NCBI GenBank assembly: GCA_965261455.1
Contig: OZ253453.1
Span: 3,472,001-3,536,000 of the forward strand
Direction: 5' to 3'
Length of the DNA stretch: 64,000 nucleotides
From: DAOUKH01 sp965261455
GTDB lineage: Bacteria > Chloroflexota > Dehalococcoidia > SHYB01
The notes under the pieces were generated by a model. That model had not been told where the DNA came from and did not search any database. It saw nothing but the letters and a program-made list of their open reading frames with translations. Positions 8,131 through 16,036 of the stretch are shown one piece after another. Position 1 is the first letter of the stretch; every line of letters begins with the position of its first letter. The position numbers and the translations under genes are program-made.

Positions 8131-8427
8131 TTAGGCGGCGTGGCGCTCGCCGGTCACCGTGAGGATCTGCTCGCGGAGATCGGGCTGGCTGAACCGGTGG
8201 ATGCGGGACCGCACCGCGATGGTGTGGGGCTGGGTCGCGGCATGGTCGGCGTCTTCGCGGCTCTCCCAGATGGAGACCCGCCCGAGCGAGCCGGTGGTCT
8301 CGAGCTCGTAGCTCTCGACGAAACCGGGCTGCTTCGCCAGGTAGCCGTCGAGCTCATCGAGGAGCTCGTGCAACGCGCCGGTGGCGCCGTTCTTGGGGTG
8401 GATAAGAGTGGATCGCAGGACCTTCAT
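8131..8427 (-). CDS. Small dimeric alpha/beta-barrel protein, ABM-like
   Basis: 98 residues from MKVLRSTLIHPKNG. The pattern GALHELLDELDGYLAKQPGF, then ESYELE and VSIWESREDADHA, is that of antibiotic-biosynthesis-monooxygenase/stress-responsive barrel proteins, which act as dimers on quinones or small ligands. The much longer frame upstream of this ATG is non-coding. Monocistronic, with its own terminator. Confidence 0.7.
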   Translation of the reverse strand: MKVLRSTLIHPKNGATGALHELLDELDGYLAKQPGFVESYELETTGSLGRVSIWESREDADHAATQPHTIAVRSRIHRFSQPDLREQILTVTGERHAA

Positions 8428-8704
8428 CAGACCTCTCCGGCGCCTCGGCGCCTTCCCCGCCGTCTGGCGGGGCGTAATATGACGATATGAGTCTATGCCT
8501 CGCCGCTGAGAGGCGTCAAAATCACAAGACCCCGCGAAATCAATCGAAAGTGCTACAAAGTGGGCGGTGAATGCGTCTATCTTTCGTCCACATTGTGAAA
8601 CGCATCGCAATACGTTACGAATATCGTCACGCTTTACGAAGGTCAAGAGAGACGATATTCGTTTAGCTGCGCAATGAGGCAGGCCGTCGAGCCGAGCTGG
8701 CGGA
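8428..8704. promoter_or_regulatory. AT-richer intergenic region with a 12-bp inverted repeat
   Basis: 277 bases between two minus-strand genes, clearly AT-richer than its surroundings. ACGAATATCGTC (8617-8628) and its exact complement GACGATATTCGT (8651-8662) are separated by 22 bases. A related GACGATATGAGTC lies near 8481. The same 12-mer occurs before the methyltransferase at 62561. It probably contains the promoter of the 8131-8427 gene plus operator-like sites. Confidence 0.5.
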
Positions 8705-9472
8705 TCACGAAAGCCACGAGCCTGCGTTGACGTGGAGCGTCTGCCCGGTGATGTGGCGCGCCTCGTCGGAGACAAGGAAGAGTACGGCGTTGGCCTGGTC
8801 GCTCGGTTCGAGATAGACGCCCATCGCGGTCTTGAGGATCGAGTCGGTGGCCGCCTGGCGCATGGCGTCGTCGGTCTTGAATGATGCACGGGTCATAGGG
8901 GTGTCGGTGAGCCCCGGCGCGATGGTGTTCACCCTGATGTTCTCGGCGCCGAGGTCGTAGGCGAGGCTGCGGGAGACGTGGGCCACGGCGGCCTTGGACG
9001 CGCCGTAGGCGAGGCTGCGCCCCGAGGGGCGAAAGCCGGAGCCCGAGGAGAAGTTGACGATGACGCCGCCGCCCCGCCGGCGCAGGTGGGGGAGGGCGGC
9101 CTGGCAGAAGAACATCACGCCCTTGAGGTTGACGGCGAGGATGCGGTCCCACTGCTCCTCGGTCACGTCGTCGATGGCGCCGCTCCCGGCGATGGCGGCG
9201 CAGTTCACCAGAATGTCGAGGCCGCCGAAGCGCTCGGCGGCGCGGGCCACGGCGCGCTCGACGGCGGCCTTGTCGGAGGCGTCGGCCTGCATACCGATGG
9301 CGTCGCCACCGGCGGCGGTGATCTCCTCGGCGACGCGCTGCACACCGTCGGCGTCGATGTCGGCGAGTGCGACGGCGGCGCCCTCACGGGCGAGGGTCGC
9401 GGCGGTAGCGCGTCCGATTCCCGAAGCGCCGCCGGTGATGATCGCGACTTTGCCCTGAACTCGGCCCACCAT
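8705..9472 (-). CDS. Short-chain dehydrogenase/reductase (FabG-like)
   Basis: 255-residue classical SDR. Cofactor motif TGGASGIGRATAATLA begins near residue 13, NCAAIAGSG is the NNAG equivalent near 88, and the catalytic YGASK follows SSGSGFRPSG near 155. ALADIDAD after the second strand suggests NAD(H) preference. C-terminal ITGQTLHVNAGSWLS is standard for the family. NAD(P)-dependent oxidation or reduction of an alcohol or ketone; substrate unknown. Confidence 0.85.
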   Translation of the reverse strand: MVGRVQGKVAIITGGASGIGRATAATLAREGAAVALADIDADGVQRVAEEITAAGGDAIGMQADASDKAAVERAVARAAERFGGLDILVNCAAIAGSGAIDDVTEEQWDRILAVNLKGVMFFCQAALPHLRRRGGGVIVNFSSGSGFRPSGRSLAYGASKAAVAHVSRSLAYDLGAENIRVNTIAPGLTDTPMTRASFKTDDAMRQAATDSILKTAMGVYLEPSDQANAVLFLVSDEARHITGQTLHVNAGSWLS

Positions 9473-9527
9473 GTGGTGAGGATACCACGGGCGCGTCCCT
9501 GTCCCGTGGGGGCCCCTGATAAGAAAA

Positions 9528-9549
9528 AGCCCCCGTGAAGGCGGGGGCT
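9528..9549 (-). terminator. Intrinsic terminator of the 54-residue gene
   Basis: AGCCCCCG (9528-9535) pairs with CGGGGGCT (9542-9549). On the minus strand the stem is followed by TTTTTCTT, a classical rho-independent terminator lying just downstream of the stop at 9572. Confidence 0.85.
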
Positions 9550-9571
9550 CGTCGTTCGCGTTGGGCGCGGG

Positions 9572-9736
9572 CTAGCTGTTGTCGTCGAGGGTCTTGGGCC
9601 AGGGGGCCTTCCCGGTGAGGACTTCCATTGAAATCTCGCGGGTCTTCTGGCCGTCGTTGGACCGCTTGCGGGAGATACCGCCGCGCTTGCCGCCGCGAAC
9701 CTTCTTGACGCCCTTCATCTGTGCTTTGTGTGACAT
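9572..9736 (-). CDS. Small basic protein of unknown function
   Basis: 54 residues, MSHKAQMKGVKKVRGGKRGG then an Arg/Lys/Ser region and a C-terminal APWPKTLDDNS. Strongly basic in the first half, suggesting nucleic-acid or ribosome contact, but no family recognised. A clean terminator directly downstream supports it as a real gene. The upstream frame extension to 9829 is not used because it is Pro/Arg filler. Confidence 0.5.
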   Translation of the reverse strand: MSHKAQMKGVKKVRGGKRGGISRKRSNDGQKTREISMEVLTGKAPWPKTLDDNS

Positions 9737-9914
9737 GCCTAGTTCCGCTCGCCGTGGTGGAGTGTGTTTGTAATTGTACCGCACCGGCCCAGGGGCGGCA
9801 ACGCGGCTGGGGGGACGTGTGCGACGCACGGTGGTTGCGGGGATGTACTCCTTCAGCTATATGCTGTCAAACAATTTGGACATACCCAATACGGCGAATT
9901 GATAGGTGACCGAT

Positions 9915-10202
9915 ATGCAAGTAAAACCCCGTAAGCTGCCCACACTTTTCAACCTGCCTCGGTCTCTTTCAGTGAAAGGGCTCATTGAAGAGTCCTTGGC
10001 CCCAGGCGAATTTGAGGTCACTCTGAATTTCGGGGACGCGGAGTTCTATATCCTGGCGCCAGTCTCCAAGGTCAACCTCGATGCCGGTACTTTGGAAGTA
10101 AACCTTGTCGGAGAGACTGAAAACGAGTTTTGGGTGAGTTTCCCTGGGGAGGTCGAGAACGGCATGTCCACCGCTCTCGTACCGAAGAAGTTCCTGAAGT
10201 AG
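9915..10202 (+). CDS. Hypothetical protein paired with dCTP deaminase
   Basis: 95 residues from MQVKPRKLPTLFNLPRSL. The ATG is chosen because AGGTGA sits 5 bases before it; a GTG at 9906 is the alternative. Mostly predicted strands (FEVTLNFGDAEFYIL, LEVNLVGETENEFWVSF), no motif recognised. It ends 12 bases before dcd and has the same more moderate GC, so the two are probably one transcriptional unit acquired together. Confidence 0.6.
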   Translation: MQVKPRKLPTLFNLPRSLSVKGLIEESLAPGEFEVTLNFGDAEFYILAPVSKVNLDAGTLEVNLVGETENEFWVSFPGEVENGMSTALVPKKFLK

Positions 10203-10214
10203 AGCGAAGGGACG

Positions 10215-10766
10215 ATGCGGCTCTCCCGGCCATCCATAATCAGGGAGTTGGATTCCGGGCGATTGTCATTCGATCCTCCGTTGGAGCCAGGCCAGCTCGG
10301 GGCCTCTTCGATCGATCTGCGCTTGGGAGAGACATTTACCCATCTTGATCGCGAGTTGGCCGAGGAGCGGGGTGCGGGCGCCAGAGTCCACTGGTACGTA
10401 CAGGACGCGAAGTGGGGTCTTTTCGCCAAGAAGTACGGACGAACCCAACACATTGCTGTGGGAGACGAGATTGAATTGACGCCCGGTAAGTTGATTCTAG
10501 GGTTCACTCAAGAGTATGTCCGGATCCCGCAGACCCTAGCCGGCCGGGTCGAAGGCAAGAGCGGCATCGCGCGGCGCGGCCTGTTGATTCATATCACGGC
10601 CCCGACAATTCAAGTCGGCTTTGAGGGACAGATACAGTTGGAGCTTTACAATCTTGGGCCTGCGCCGCTGCTGCTTCTTCCCGGAAAGCCCATCTGCCAA
10701 CTTGTGTTGGAGCAGGTCACGGACACCGAGCAGTATGAGGGGCAGTTCTCGAAGCAGCGTGCGTAG
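10215..10766 (+). CDS. dcd: dCTP deaminase (Dcd/DUT family)
   Basis: 183 residues. GASSIDLRLGETF near residue 31, VEGKSGIARRGLL (the Ser/Arg motif of the active site) and VGFEGQIQLELYNLG, where the Glu after GF is at the position of the catalytic Glu of dCTP deaminases. C-terminal PGKPICQLVLEQV closes the trimer fold. It converts dCTP to dUTP or acts as a bifunctional DCD/DUT. Standalone deaminases have also been described as phage-defence nucleotide depleters; nothing here decides between roles. Confidence 0.82.
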   Translation: MRLSRPSIIRELDSGRLSFDPPLEPGQLGASSIDLRLGETFTHLDRELAEERGAGARVHWYVQDAKWGLFAKKYGRTQHIAVGDEIELTPGKLILGFTQEYVRIPQTLAGRVEGKSGIARRGLLIHITAPTIQVGFEGQIQLELYNLGPAPLLLLPGKPICQLVLEQVTDTEQYEGQFSKQRA

Positions 10767-10782
10767 CGTTCGCCCTGTCGCG

Positions 10783-11130
10783 TTAGCCCATCTGGCCGCT
10801 GAGTTGACGTCCGCCGAGGACGTGCATGTGGAGGTGGGCGACGCTCTGGCCGCCTTCCACGCCGGTGTTGATGACGAGGCGGTAGCCGGATTCGGCGAGG
10901 CCGGCGGCCTTCGCGGCGCGGTTGGCCATGAGGGTCATGTTTTGCATGAGCGCGGCGTTGTGCTCGCCGAAGTCGGCCACGGAGACGAGGTGCTCGAAGG
11001 GAATGACGAGGAGGTGCGTCGGCGCTTGGGGGGCGATGTCGGCGATCACGAAGACGGCGCCGTCGTCGTGCAGCTTCTCGCTGGGAATCTCACCCGACGC
11101 GATCTTGCAGAAGATGCAATCGTCCGCCAT
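10783..11130 (-). CDS. HIT family hydrolase (histidine triad)
   Basis: 115 residues, MADDCIFCKIASGEIPSEKL with two N-terminal cysteines that often bind zinc, PTHLLVIPFEHL, and the catalytic HLHMH triad near residue 99 followed by VLGGRQL. A standard HINT-type nucleoside phosphoramidase/nucleotide hydrolase. Start ATG at 11130; the much longer frame upstream belongs to the antisense of the next gene. Confidence 0.92.
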   Translation of the reverse strand: MADDCIFCKIASGEIPSEKLHDDGAVFVIADIAPQAPTHLLVIPFEHLVSVADFGEHNAALMQNMTLMANRAAKAAGLAESGYRLVINTGVEGGQSVAHLHMHVLGGRQLSGQMG

Positions 11131-11179
11131 GAGGCTCCTCGCCGGGCGCCGCCGCGCCGCCCGATTCCCGCCGGTAAAG

Positions 11180-11207
11180 AAGAAGCCCGGCGCGTGCCGG
11201 GCTTCTT
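11180..11207 (-). terminator. Intrinsic terminator after acyl-CoA dehydrogenase
   Basis: A perfect 12-bp stem, AAGAAGCCCGGC (11180-11191) with GCCGGGCTTCTT (11196-11207) and a 4-base loop. It lies between the acyl-CoA dehydrogenase stop (11226) and the HIT gene. The self-complementary A/T ends would make it work in both directions. Confidence 0.8.
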
Positions 11208-11225
11208 GCCAGCCGTTCGTTTGGT

Positions 11226-12356
11226 CTAGATGCCGAGGTGCTGCGCCACCAGCTCGCGGTGGTAGTCGCCGTCGCCGAAGGCGAGTTCGGCGGCCTTGGC
11301 GCGGCGGAAGTAGAGCTGCATGTCGTGCTCTTTGGTGAAGCCGATGCCGCCGTGGATCTGGTGGCCCAGTGCGCAGACCCGCCGGTAAGCGTCGCTGACC
11401 CAAGCCTTGGCCATGGAGACTTCCTTGGAGGCTTCCATGCCTTCGCTGACCCGCCAGATCGCCTCGTAGGCGATGTAGCGCGAGCCGTCGACGTCGGTGA
11501 CCATGTTGGCGCAGTGGTGCTGGATGGCCTGGAAGCTGCCGATAGGGCGGCCGAACTGCACGCGCTGCTTGGCGTACTCGACGCTCATTTCGAGCACTTC
11601 CTGCGCACCGCCGACCATCTCGGCGCACTTGCCGGCGGCGCCCCACTCGGCGATCTTCTGCACGACCGTCCAGCCGCCGTTCTCCTCGCCCAGCACGTTG
11701 GCGGCGGAGACCTTGACGTTGTCGAACGTGATCTCGACCTGGTGGTCGGAGGCGATGGTCTTCAGCGGCTCGTAGGAGATACCGGAGCTCTTGGCGTCTA
11801 CGAGGAAGAGCGTGATGCCGTCCTCGCCCTTGCCTTCTTTGGTGCGGGCGACGACGAGGAGCTGGTCGGCGGTGCCGCCGTAGGAGATAAACAGCTTCGT
11901 CCCGTTGAGGCTGTAGCCGTCGCCGTCCTTGGCCGCGGTGAGCTCGACGCCGGAGGCCTCCCAAGTGGCGGAGGGCTCGGTCTGGGCGTAGACCCAGATC
12001 TCGTCGCCGCCGGCGATCTTCTTGAGGTGGGCGTCCTTCTGGGCATCGGAGCCGAACTCGAGGATGGGCAGGCCGCAGAGCACAACGGTACTGAAGAAGG
12101 GCGAGGGGGTGAGGTTGCGGCCCATCTCTTCGAGGAGCACGGCGAGGTCGAGGAAGCTGAAGCCGTCGCCGCCGTACTTCTCGGGGAAGACCATGCCCAT
12201 CCAGCCCTGGCCGGCCATCTCTTTCCACAGCTCGGGAGGATAGCCGAGGTCGTCTTCCTCCATCGCCCGCACGACCTCTTTGGACGACTTCTCCGCGAGA
12301 AACTCGCGCGCCGAGGTCTGGATCATTTGTTGCTCTTCGCTAAGACCGAGATCCAT
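11226..12356 (-). CDS. Acyl-CoA dehydrogenase family protein
   Basis: 376 residues. N-terminal helical domain MDLGLSEEQQMIQTSAREFL, middle beta domain with VYAQTEPSATWEA and GTKLFISYGG, and C-terminal helical domain with YAKQRVQFGRPIGSFQAIQH and HQIHGGIGFTKEHDMQLYFR. FAD-dependent alpha,beta-desaturation of a CoA thioester. The IGFTKEH region lacks an obvious Glu at the usual base site, which varies in this family. A TATACT box lies upstream near 12454-12459 on the minus strand. Confidence 0.87.
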   Translation of the reverse strand: MDLGLSEEQQMIQTSAREFLAEKSSKEVVRAMEEDDLGYPPELWKEMAGQGWMGMVFPEKYGGDGFSFLDLAVLLEEMGRNLTPSPFFSTVVLCGLPILEFGSDAQKDAHLKKIAGGDEIWVYAQTEPSATWEASGVELTAAKDGDGYSLNGTKLFISYGGTADQLLVVARTKEGKGEDGITLFLVDAKSSGISYEPLKTIASDHQVEITFDNVKVSAANVLGEENGGWTVVQKIAEWGAAGKCAEMVGGAQEVLEMSVEYAKQRVQFGRPIGSFQAIQHHCANMVTDVDGSRYIAYEAIWRVSEGMEASKEVSMAKAWVSDAYRRVCALGHQIHGGIGFTKEHDMQLYFRRAKAAELAFGDGDYHRELVAQHLGI

Positions 12357-12528
12357 CCATCTCCTCCTTGGAGTCCGTAACGACCCGCCGCCGTGCGGCG
12401 ATGCCGAGGGTCTTCGTTGGCTCGTTCAGGGGCGGCTCAAAAAGGCCCCGTACAGTATATGCGGTTGGCCCGTCCAAGCAAGAGTGGGCGCGGCGAGTGA
12501 GGGGCGGGCATGGAAACCTGCGGCGCGC

Positions 12529-12765
12529 TCAGATGGACACCGAGAGGCAACTAACGGTCCGCACGATACCCGACACGGTGTGGACTTGGCTGGTGACGGC
12601 CTCGCCGATGCCTTCGAGGCTGTCGGCCTCGATGACGGCGATGATGTCGTAGGGGCCGGTGACGGCGTCGACACGGACGACTTGACTCATGCCGGTGAGC
12701 GCTTGGACCACCTGCTTGGTCTTCCCGACCGAAGTCTCGATCAAAACGAAGGCTTGTGTCGCCAT
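12529..12765 (-). CDS. Stand-alone Lrp/AsnC ligand-binding (RAM) domain protein
   Basis: 78 residues, MATQAFVLIETSVGKTKQVV, with VTGPYDIIAVIEADSLEGIG matching the effector-binding half of Lrp/AsnC regulators. The helix-turn-helix half is absent, so it is one of the small stand-alone RAM proteins rather than a DNA-binding regulator. The ATG at 12765 follows AGGAGT. Ligand unknown, often amino acids. Confidence 0.82.
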   Translation of the reverse strand: MATQAFVLIETSVGKTKQVVQALTGMSQVVRVDAVTGPYDIIAVIEADSLEGIGEAVTSQVHTVSGIVRTVSCLSVSI

Positions 12766-12860
12766 CGGATACTCCTTGAGGTTCGGGCGGGGGGCCATCG
12801 GTATTCTAGGGCGGGCCCGCGGGGGTGTCAAACCTGTTGCGGGCCGCGACAGCGGGCGGT

Positions 12861-14012
12861 CTAGGCGGTGCGGAGAGGCCGGAAGAAGGCGCGGACGTCC
12901 TCGATGAGCAGCTCCGGCTCCTCCATCGAGGCGAAGTGGCCGCCCCTGTCAAACACGGTGTAGCGCCGGAGGTTGGGGAACTTGCGCTCGACGGCGACGC
13001 GCGGCGGCTGGGAGACATCCGCGGGAAAGAGGGCCGCCGCCGCGGGCGTATCGATGACGACGGGACGGACCGCCGCCGGAGGCCGCCGCCGGTGCTCGTA
13101 GTAGAAGTGTGCCGACGAGCGGATGGTCCCGGTCACCCAGTAGATCATGACGTTGGTCAGCAGCTCGTCCTTGGTGAAGCGGCGCTCGACGTCGCCGCCG
13201 CAATCGCTCCACGCGCGCCACTTCTCCACGATCCACGCGGCCAGCCCCGCTGGCGAGTCGTTCAGACCGTAGCCCAGCGTCTGCGGTTTGGTGCTCTGGA
13301 TGCCCATGTAGCCGCCCTCGGCGGCGCGCCATGCCGTTTGACGTTCGAGCCAGGCGCGCTCCTCGGGGCGGCGCTCGGCCTCCGGGCTTGGGATGGCGAG
13401 GCCCATGTTGAGGTGGATGCCTGCGACGTTGGCGGCGTGCCGGCTGCCCAGTCCGGCGGAGACGAAGGCGCCGCGGTCGCCGCCCTGCGCGCCGAAGCGC
13501 GGATAGCCCAAGGTGTCGACCATGAGGTCGCGGAAGACATCGGCGGCGCGGTCGGCGTTGAAACCGGGCTCGCGGGGGGCGTCGGAGAAGCCGTGGCCGG
13601 GAATGGATGGAATGACGACGTGGAAGGCGTCGGCGGGGTCGCCGCCGTGGGTGGCAGGGTCGGCGAGGGGCCCGGCGATCTTATACATCTCGAAGTAGGA
13701 GCCGGGCCAGCCGTGGATGAGCAGCAGCGGGAACGGGTCGGGGCCCTTGCCGGGAAGATGGGCGAAGTGAATGCCGAGGCCGCCGATCTCGGCGCGGAAG
13801 CTGGGCAGGCGCTCATTCAGCATACGTTCCTGGGCGCGCCAGTCGTAGCCGCCGCGCCAATATTCGACGAGCTCGCGGACGTAGGCGAGCGGCGTGCCGT
13901 CGTCCCACCCTATGTCCGTGAGCTCGTCGGGAAAGCGGACGCGGTCGAGGCGGCGGCGCAGGTCGTCGAGAACGCCGTCGGGGACGTGGATGGGCCAAGG
14001 GGAGACGGTCAT
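12861..14012 (-). CDS. Epoxide hydrolase (alpha/beta hydrolase with EHN domain)
   Basis: 383 residues from MTVSPWPIHVPDGVLDDLRR. The N-terminal EHN domain (WPIHVPDGVLDDLRRRL, RFPDEL) precedes an alpha/beta hydrolase core. The oxyanion motif HGWPGSYFE, nucleophile turn GGDRGAF with the catalytic Asp, and the terminal FDRGGHFASMEEPE with the catalytic His are present, as are ring tyrosines in the lid. It opens epoxides by the two-step ester mechanism. Juvenile-hormone-type and bacterial detoxifying enzymes share this layout. Confidence 0.88.
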   Translation of the reverse strand: MTVSPWPIHVPDGVLDDLRRRLDRVRFPDELTDIGWDDGTPLAYVRELVEYWRGGYDWRAQERMLNERLPSFRAEIGGLGIHFAHLPGKGPDPFPLLLIHGWPGSYFEMYKIAGPLADPATHGGDPADAFHVVIPSIPGHGFSDAPREPGFNADRAADVFRDLMVDTLGYPRFGAQGGDRGAFVSAGLGSRHAANVAGIHLNMGLAIPSPEAERRPEERAWLERQTAWRAAEGGYMGIQSTKPQTLGYGLNDSPAGLAAWIVEKWRAWSDCGGDVERRFTKDELLTNVMIYWVTGTIRSSAHFYYEHRRRPPAAVRPVVIDTPAAAALFPADVSQPPRVAVERKFPNLRRYTVFDRGGHFASMEEPELLIEDVRAFFRPLRTA

Positions 14013-14078
14013 GGGCGGCTCCGGACGGGCGTCTGCGCGGATTCTATGCGGCGCGGCGCCAGCGGGCAACGCGGCGCC

Positions 14079-14308
14079 TTAGCTCCACTTCGTCGGGCGC
14101 GTCAACACGTAGCCGTCGGGCTTGACGACTCTGTCGGGCAACTGGCTGTCCCTGAACGCATCACGGCCTATGGTGAAGGATGCCGTCGCCGCTTTACGTA
14201 GGTGCTTGGATGCACGGTTGGGTGGGAAAGCAGCAACTACTCGCTTCTTGGGGAATCGCTCGCGGACAGCGGTTACCGGACGAGTCAGGTCGTTGCCGCC
14301 GCATAGCG
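14079..14308 (-). pseudogene. C-terminal remnant of a NYN-domain protein
   Basis: On the minus strand GGNDLTRPVTAVRERFPKKR leads into VVAAFPPNRASKHLRKAATA, FTIGRDAFRDSQLPD and VVKPDGYVLTRPTKW-stop. This is the second half of the NYN (PIN-like RNase) family, beginning at the conserved D-L active-site segment. Everything upstream is replaced by the structured repeat at 14311. There is no plausible start, so this is a truncated gene. Family assignment is from memory of conserved blocks. Confidence 0.55.
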
Positions 14309-14310
14309 CC

Positions 14311-14382
14311 GGTGCTATGGTGAGCGCACCACCCCAGCGATAGCATCGCTGGCCCGACGCTCCCATCCGGGGGCGTCTCTTT
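14311..14382 (+). ncRNA. Three-hairpin structured repeat, copy A
   Basis: Consecutive hairpins: GGTGC / GCACC (14311-14330), the perfect CCAGCGATAGCATCGCTGG (14334-14352), and GACGC...GCGTC (14356-14377) followed by TCTTT, which looks like a plus-strand intrinsic terminator. A second copy lies about 146 bases downstream with the same three elements. Could be a small RNA, a leader, or a repeat element; no known RNA family is recognised. Confidence 0.5.
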
Positions 14383-14456
14383 GTGTGACGAGCTTCTTTC
14401 TGTCTCTTGTATTAGTAGCATGGCGCTGCTGGCAATCCCTAACGCCGGTGCTATCC

Positions 14457-14530
14457 GGTGTTATAGTTAGCACACCCCCCCAGCGATAGCATCGCTGGGC
14501 CGACGTCCCCACCCGGGGGCGTCTCTTTTT
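14457..14530 (+). ncRNA. Three-hairpin structured repeat, copy B
   Basis: Same order as copy A: GTGTTA / TAGCAC, CCCAGCGAT / ATCGCTGGG (14479-14499) and GACG...CGTC (14502-14523), ending in TCTTTTT. The first hairpin differs in sequence but still pairs, the second is extended by one pair, and the third keeps its stem. This argues for conservation of structure. It lies upstream of the Rieske gene. Confidence 0.5.
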
Positions 14531-14685
14531 GCCCTTGACACTTGCTCAGGACGGTCTTGGAGCGGGCTCGCCACCCTGCTGAACCGCCGCAAGCAGCCGG
14601 GCCATTGTACTCGTCCGACAACGCCCGCCCGCCTTGCTACGATGTGGGGCGTAGCCGTAGACTTGCCGCGTCAGGGAGGTCTGTA

Positions 14686-15021
14686 TTGGCGGGAGAGGTC
14701 AGGTTCGTCAAGGCGGCCCGGGAGGGTGAGATACCCGTGGGCCGCGGCAAGATGGTGTTCGGCCCGCACGACAAGCCGATCGCGCTCTTCCACCATGAGG
14801 ACGGCGGTTACTACGCGGTGAACTACGTCTGTCCGCACATGGGTGGGCCTATTGGCGAGGGCAAGCTGCACGGCTACATCGTCGATTGCCCCTGGCATGG
14901 CTGGAGCTACGACATTCGCGACGGCAAGGACCCGACGCCGCCGGGCCACGACATCACCGCCTACGAGGTCAAAGTGGAGGACGGTGTCGTCCTCGTGGGC
15001 TGGGTGAAGCCGCCCGCCTAG
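14686..15021 (+). CDS. Rieske [2Fe-2S] ferredoxin-like protein
   Basis: 111 residues. CPHMGGPIGEG and CPWHGWSYDI supply the Cys-x-His...Cys-x-x-His ligands of a Rieske cluster. A stand-alone soluble domain of this size is an electron carrier for oxygenases or other redox enzymes. The TTG start at 14686 is chosen for AGGGAGGT six bases before it; the longer frame from 14542 crosses non-coding DNA. First gene of a four-gene co-directional cluster with two PTPS genes and an SDR. Confidence 0.88.
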   Translation: MAGEVRFVKAAREGEIPVGRGKMVFGPHDKPIALFHHEDGGYYAVNYVCPHMGGPIGEGKLHGYIVDCPWHGWSYDIRDGKDPTPPGHDITAYEVKVEDGVVLVGWVKPPA

Positions 15022-15044
15022 CGCGCAAGCGCCCAAACTCTGGG

Positions 15045-15479
15045 ATGAAAGCCACCTCGATGTCCGCCGAAACGACGCTTACGAAGACCTTCGAGTTCTC
15101 CTCGTCGCACCGGTACTTCCGGGCCGAGTGGACGCAGGAGGAGAACGAGCGGGTCTTCGGCGCCTGCGCCCGCCCCAACGGCCACGGGCACAACTACTTG
15201 CTCGACGTCACGGTCAAGGGCCCCGTCGATCCCGTCACCGGCATGGTGATCAACATCGTGGACGTGAAGGCGGTGGTGGAGGATGTCCTGGAAGAGTTCG
15301 ATCATCACCATCTGAACTACGATATGCCGTACTTCGAGGACCGTGTGCCCACGACGGAGAACCTGGCGGCCACGCTGTGGGAGCTGATCGCGCCGCGCCT
15401 GCCCGCGGGGTCAGCCCTCGCCGGCGTCCTGCTGCGTGAGGACGAGGACCTCGCGGTCGAATACCGGGGCGGCGCGTGA
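15045..15479 (+). CDS. 6-pyruvoyl-tetrahydropterin synthase/QueD family protein 1
   Basis: 144 residues (or 139 from the ATG at 15060). Zinc ligands are His in SSSHRYF and the pair in NGHGHNY. The catalytic Cys is in FGACARPNGHGH, and the PTPS signature DPVTGMVINIVDVK is present, with DHHHLNYDMPYFEDRVPTTEN near the end. It is closer in wording to animal-type PTPS than to E. coli QueD. Converts dihydroneopterin triphosphate to a 6-substituted pterin. Its stop overlaps the next PTPS start by four bases. Confidence 0.88.
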   Translation: MKATSMSAETTLTKTFEFSSSHRYFRAEWTQEENERVFGACARPNGHGHNYLLDVTVKGPVDPVTGMVINIVDVKAVVEDVLEEFDHHHLNYDMPYFEDRVPTTENLAATLWELIAPRLPAGSALAGVLLREDEDLAVEYRGGA

Positions 15480-15961
15480 CTGCCGAACGGACGACGGGCG
15501 AAGGGGCGGGAAGCGTCTACTTGACGCGGCGGTACCGGTTCTCCGCGACGCACCGGCTGTACAGCGAGGCGTTGTCCGACGCGGCCAACCGCGAGATCTA
15601 CGGCAAGTGCGCCAACGACAACGGCCACGGCCACAATTACCAGGTCTTCATTACGATGAAGGGGCCCATCGATCCCGTCACCGGCATGTGCTGCGACCTC
15701 GACGCGCTGGATGCGCTGGTGGGGGAGCGGGTGATTGACCGCTACGACCACCGGCACCTGAACCTCGACGTCGAGGACTACGTCGATCTGGTGCCGACGG
15801 GCGAGAACATCGTGCGGCGTATCTGGGACCTCCTTGCGGAGGCGCCGCCTCGGAGCGGGGTGCGCGGCGACCAGGCGGCGGGTCCACGCCTGCACAAGGT
15901 TCGGCTGGTGGAGACCCGCGACAATGCCTTCGAGTTCACCGGCGGGGCGACCGAGCCGTAG
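15476..15961 (+). CDS. 6-pyruvoyl-tetrahydropterin synthase/QueD family protein 2
   Basis: 161 residues from a GTG overlapping the previous stop (GTGA). Zinc His in SATHRLYS and NGHGHNY, Cys in YGKCANDNGHGH, then DPVTGMCCDLDALDAL and DHRHLNLDVEDYVDLVPTGEN. A full-length, apparently active paralog of the preceding gene. Two adjacent non-identical PTPS genes suggest a heteromer or two successive pterin steps. Confidence 0.88.
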   Translation: MTAERTTGEGAGSVYLTRRYRFSATHRLYSEALSDAANREIYGKCANDNGHGHNYQVFITMKGPIDPVTGMCCDLDALDALVGERVIDRYDHRHLNLDVEDYVDLVPTGENIVRRIWDLLAEAPPRSGVRGDQAAGPRLHKVRLVETRDNAFEFTGGATEP

Positions 15962-15987
15962 CGCGGCAACATCCCGGAATAGCATCT

Positions 15988-16018
15988 CCCCCTCTGGGGG
16001 AGAACGAGAGAGGGAAGT
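15988..16018 (+). repeat. Dispersed palindromic repeat, member 1
   Basis: TCTCCCCCTCTGGGGGAGA palindrome followed by ACGAGAGAGG, between PTPS 2 and the SDR gene. The same element, in either orientation, recurs at 16766, 16887, 19574, 19611, 35943 and 45787. Confidence 0.75.
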
Positions 16019-16036
16019 GAAAGAGAGGAACGGCGC

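Noticed and set aside
11226..12380. Plus-strand frame opposite the acyl-CoA dehydrogenase
   Set aside because: It mirrors the dehydrogenase codons and lacks a ribosome site or recognisable domain.
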